Origin: Alloprevotella sp.
GTDB taxonomy: Bacteria > Bacteroidota > Bacteroidia > Bacteroidales > Bacteroidaceae
DNA length: 8,159 nt
Direction of reading: 5' to 3'
Assembly (NCBI GenBank): GCA_015259235.1
Contig: JABZGM010000092.1
Span: 1-8,159, forward strand
Of this stretch, positions 5,936 to 8,159 are shown one piece after another; the stretch's first letter is position 1; each line of letters starts with the position of its first letter. The notes below the pieces were generated by a model. It was not told the DNA's origin. It did not search any database and saw only the letters and a program-made list of their open reading frames with translations. A program made the position numbers and the translations under genes.

Positions 5936-7231
5936 ATGAAGAAAATCTTCACACTGGCTGCTGTTGCTGCATGCTCTATGGTGGGCATGGCACAAAACAG
6001 TGTCATCAGTAAGGCTGCTTTTTTGCAAGAGCAAAACAAACAAGCCGAAGCACTTGAGGTGCTTAAATCCTCATTCGACAACCCTAAGACAACTAAGTTT
6101 GCAGAAATCTACAACCAAGCTGGTAAGCTGGTGAGCACTCAGTTCAATACAGAGCTCATGAAGGCAGCAAATGGTCAGGCACTAGACACTGCAAAATTTG
6201 TGTCTTCCTTGGATGAAATGGTAGACTATTTCACTAAAAGCTACGTAGCGGAGCATACTCCTAACGAAAAAGGTAAGATGCCCAAGCTTAAGTTTTCACC
6301 GGAAGACACAAGAGTTCTTCTTGGATGTCAAGACTATTTCTTCTATGCTGGGGTATTCCTTAACCAGAATCACGATAAGGCTGGAGCCTATAAGTACTTC
6401 AATAAGCATCTCCAACTTGTAAATAACCCTGCCCTCGTGGAGAAGCGTGACTCACTCCTTCAAGCTAAGGCACAAAACTATGCACAAGCAAGTTACTACT
6501 GCAGTATGTTGGCTTATGAAATGAAGAAGTGGGATGAAGTTCTCAACCAGACTAAGGAACTTTTGGACAAAAAGGAATTGCTTGCAGAGGCTAAAATTCC
6601 CGTTCGCGATCTCTATTTGATGCGCTTTGAAGCTAACCTTACAGGTAAAAAGGATACTTTGGCGTATGTCAATGACTTAAAGCACGCTATTGCAAACCTT
6701 GAGGATAACCAAGCCTTTATGGAAAGTTTGGTGGCAGTTTACAATGAAAAGAACGACGTAAAATCTGCAGAAGCTACAGCCAACGATATGGTTGCGCAAA
6801 ATCCCAACAGCAAGTCAGCTTGGTTTATCAAGGGGTATGTAGAAATGAACTTGAAGCACAATTATGCCGAAGCGCGTGATGCCTTCGACAGAGCATTAGC
6901 ACTCGACCCCAACTATTTGGAAGCTATGGCCAACAAGGCTTATTGCTACATCAATGAAGTAGTAACCAAGCGTCAAAATGGCGGTTATAAGTATGCCGGT
7001 AGCAACTTGGATCGTGTGAAGGGTCAAAAGGCAATAGATCAATACAACAAGGAACTCAAAGAAATCCGTGGTTACTTTGAGAAAGCCCTTCCCTTGATGG
7101 AGAAAGTACGCGAACTAGCTCCAGAACGTAGCCGCCTTTGGGCATCTGCTTTGGAACAAATCTACTCTAACCTCAACCAAAAAGCAAAGGCTGAGGAAAT
7201 GGAGAGCATTATGCGCCAAGGAGTGCACTAA
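5936..7231 (+). CDS. Exported tetratricopeptide repeat protein
   Basis: This 431-residue protein has a Sec signal peptide (MKKIFTLAAVAACSMVGMAQ, cleavage probably after Ala19). The body is helical throughout. The clearest TPR unit is at about 294-327 (SAWFIKGYVEMNLK...ARDAFDRALALDP), continued by NYLEAMANKAYCY. A 27-residue charged insertion (about 343-370) and a final helical pair (about 377-420) follow. Less regular repeats at 128-165 and 180-212 have TPR spacing. TPR proteins act as protein-binding scaffolds; the periplasmic or outer-membrane location is inferred from the signal, and no enzyme motif is seen. It follows gyrA after 36 nt with no terminator or clear promoter between, so it is probably co-transcribed with gyrA, and it is closed by a strong terminator. 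Confidence 0.85.
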   Translation: MKKIFTLAAVAACSMVGMAQNSVISKAAFLQEQNKQAEALEVLKSSFDNPKTTKFAEIYNQAGKLVSTQFNTELMKAANGQALDTAKFVSSLDEMVDYFTKSYVAEHTPNEKGKMPKLKFSPEDTRVLLGCQDYFFYAGVFLNQNHDKAGAYKYFNKHLQLVNNPALVEKRDSLLQAKAQNYAQASYYCSMLAYEMKKWDEVLNQTKELLDKKELLAEAKIPVRDLYLMRFEANLTGKKDTLAYVNDLKHAIANLEDNQAFMESLVAVYNEKNDVKSAEATANDMVAQNPNSKSAWFIKGYVEMNLKHNYAEARDAFDRALALDPNYLEAMANKAYCYINEVVTKRQNGGYKYAGSNLDRVKGQKAIDQYNKELKEIRGYFEKALPLMEKVRELAPERSRLWASALEQIYSNLNQKAKAEEMESIMRQGVH

Positions 7232-7258
7232 TTAGCTCTCATCATTGATGAATATATT

Positions 7259-7293
7259 GCAGGGACGCAACAATCTGTTGCGTCTCTGCTTTT
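7259..7293 (+). terminator. Intrinsic terminator after the TPR gene
   Basis: A 13-bp stem, GCAGGGACGCAAC (7259-7271) with GTTGCGTCTCTGC (7277-7289), contains one G-U pair and a 5-nt AATCT loop, and is followed by TTTT. It starts 27 nt past the TPR stop and closes the gyrA-TPR transcript. Confidence 0.9.
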
Positions 7294-7312
7294 CCACAAA
7301 TAAACTAAACCC

Positions 7313-8159
7313 ATGAGTTTATTTTCTAGAACTCTGATACAATCCATTGTTATGCACAGAATTCCTTTCTGCTATAACCTAGCGCTCTTAAGATTAAGAA
7401 CCCGTCTGTTTTTTTCTTTTTTCATGCTTGCAACGGTTGCTCCACTTTCTACCTTTGCTCAAAAGGAGGTAAAGGAGATTCGCGCTGCTATTAAAGCAAA
7501 GAAGCCTGCAGACGCTTTGCGTCTTATTGCAAAGCAAAGAAAGGATAGCTTAAATTCATGCAATGCAAGGATTTATTACCTGGGAGTTGAAGCAGCACTG
7601 CTACAGAGTGAAAAAGAAAATGAACGTATTTACTTGCAACAAAAGCCAGATACGGCAGCCCTATTTCAAAGCATAAACTCAATCTTTACGTATGCACAAC
7701 TTACAGACAGTGCAGAAGTAAGTGAACTGAAAGATAAGACTAAGCAACCCTCGCATCGTTTGAGATTAAATCATTTACTAAATGGACTTTATTCCAATTT
7801 AGTGATGGGTGCCCAATACTTTGTTCGCAAAAGTGATTGGGATAATGCTCGACTTCTTGCTCGTCAAACCTTAGAATCACGCAACAGTTCTATTTTTTCT
7901 GTACAACACCCTGCGAATCTCACAGACCAACAGTTGGTGACAAATGCCGTGCAGTACTTATATGCTAGTTTTGCAGCTGGTCAATACCATGACGCAGAAC
8001 AATACGCAGCCTTAGCGCTTAAAGATACAGCCAAACTGTCTTCCGTACTTGAGACTCTTGCACTTGTAAACGCAGCCAACAAAAATGAAACAGCTTATCG
8101 CCATTACCTTCAACTAGGGGTAGAAGCTTTTCCCAACCATCTTTTTTTCTTCAAGTCTT
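7313..8159 (+). CDS. Exported helical-repeat (TPR-like) protein, 3' end outside window
   Basis: An uninterrupted frame of 282 codons runs to the right edge, so the protein is truncated by the window. The ATG at 7313 gives a long basic N-terminal region before the signal peptide core (FFSFFMLATVAPLSTFA, about residues 33-49, then Gln). The ATG at 7352 (Met14) gives a more usual signal peptide and may be the true start. After the signal come a short charged helix with KAKKPADALRLI and then alanine- and tyrosine-rich helical pairs with TPR-like spacing. Examples are LYSNLVMGAQYFVRKSDWDNARLLA and YLYASFAAGQYHDAEQYAALAL. It resembles the preceding TPR protein in layout. It lies beyond a terminator, so it needs its own promoter, and I see no good TAnnTTTG element. 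No catalytic motif is seen. Confidence 0.75.
   Translation, partial: MSLFSRTLIQSIVMHRIPFCYNLALLRLRTRLFFSFFMLATVAPLSTFAQKEVKEIRAAIKAKKPADALRLIAKQRKDSLNSCNARIYYLGVEAALLQSEKENERIYLQQKPDTAALFQSINSIFTYAQLTDSAEVSELKDKTKQPSHRLRLNHLLNGLYSNLVMGAQYFVRKSDWDNARLLARQTLESRNSSIFSVQHPANLTDQQLVTNAVQYLYASFAAGQYHDAEQYAALALKDTAKLSSVLETLALVNAANKNETAYRHYLQLGVEAFPNHLFFFKS

Noticed and set aside
1..8159. Mobile element, CRISPR array, tRNA or rRNA
   Set aside because: No transposase, spaced direct repeats, terminal inverted repeats or cloverleaf-like segments were found by eye.

Overview
The window looks like chromosomal DNA of a Bacteroidota bacterium, most likely a Prevotella-like member of the Bacteroidales. The reasons are a GyrA of the Bacteroidota type, a DUF4468-type secreted protein, promoter elements of the form TAnnTTTG, A-rich leaders without Shine-Dalgarno sequences, and several exported TPR proteins. 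The genus is an inference from protein style, not from a search.

Layout: positions 1-433 hold no gene I can support, only a minus-strand terminator. Two single genes follow on the minus strand: a secreted DUF4468 protein (434-1066) and a SPOR-domain lipoprotein (1362-1859), each with a hairpin beyond its stop. A divergent intergenic region (1860-2160) carries outward promoter elements on both sides. On the plus strand comes a tight three-gene envelope cassette: a YtxH-like protein, a small two-helix membrane protein of the Phage_holin_3_6 type, and an 86-residue basic protein. It ends in a 15-bp perfect hairpin. Next is gyrA (3284-5899), which has its own promoter, then an exported TPR protein (5936-7231) after a 36-nt gap, closed by a clear intrinsic terminator. 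Last is a second exported helical-repeat protein (from 7313) that runs off the right edge.

How the genes relate: gyrA is the housekeeping anchor (DNA supercoiling). The flanking genes are mostly envelope or secreted proteins: SPOR (peptidoglycan binding), the YtxH/holin-like cassette, DUF4468 and two TPR proteins. The gyrA-TPR pair is probably one transcript.

I see no mobile element, CRISPR array, RNA gene or obvious new defence or biosynthetic system. The points most worth a second look are small-scale: the YtxH and holin-like frames are in phase and separated by one stop codon, with no ATG available for the second; an inverted repeat covers the cassette promoter; two mutually exclusive hairpins lie between the cassette and gyrA; and GyrA has unusual residues near the quinolone site and active site.
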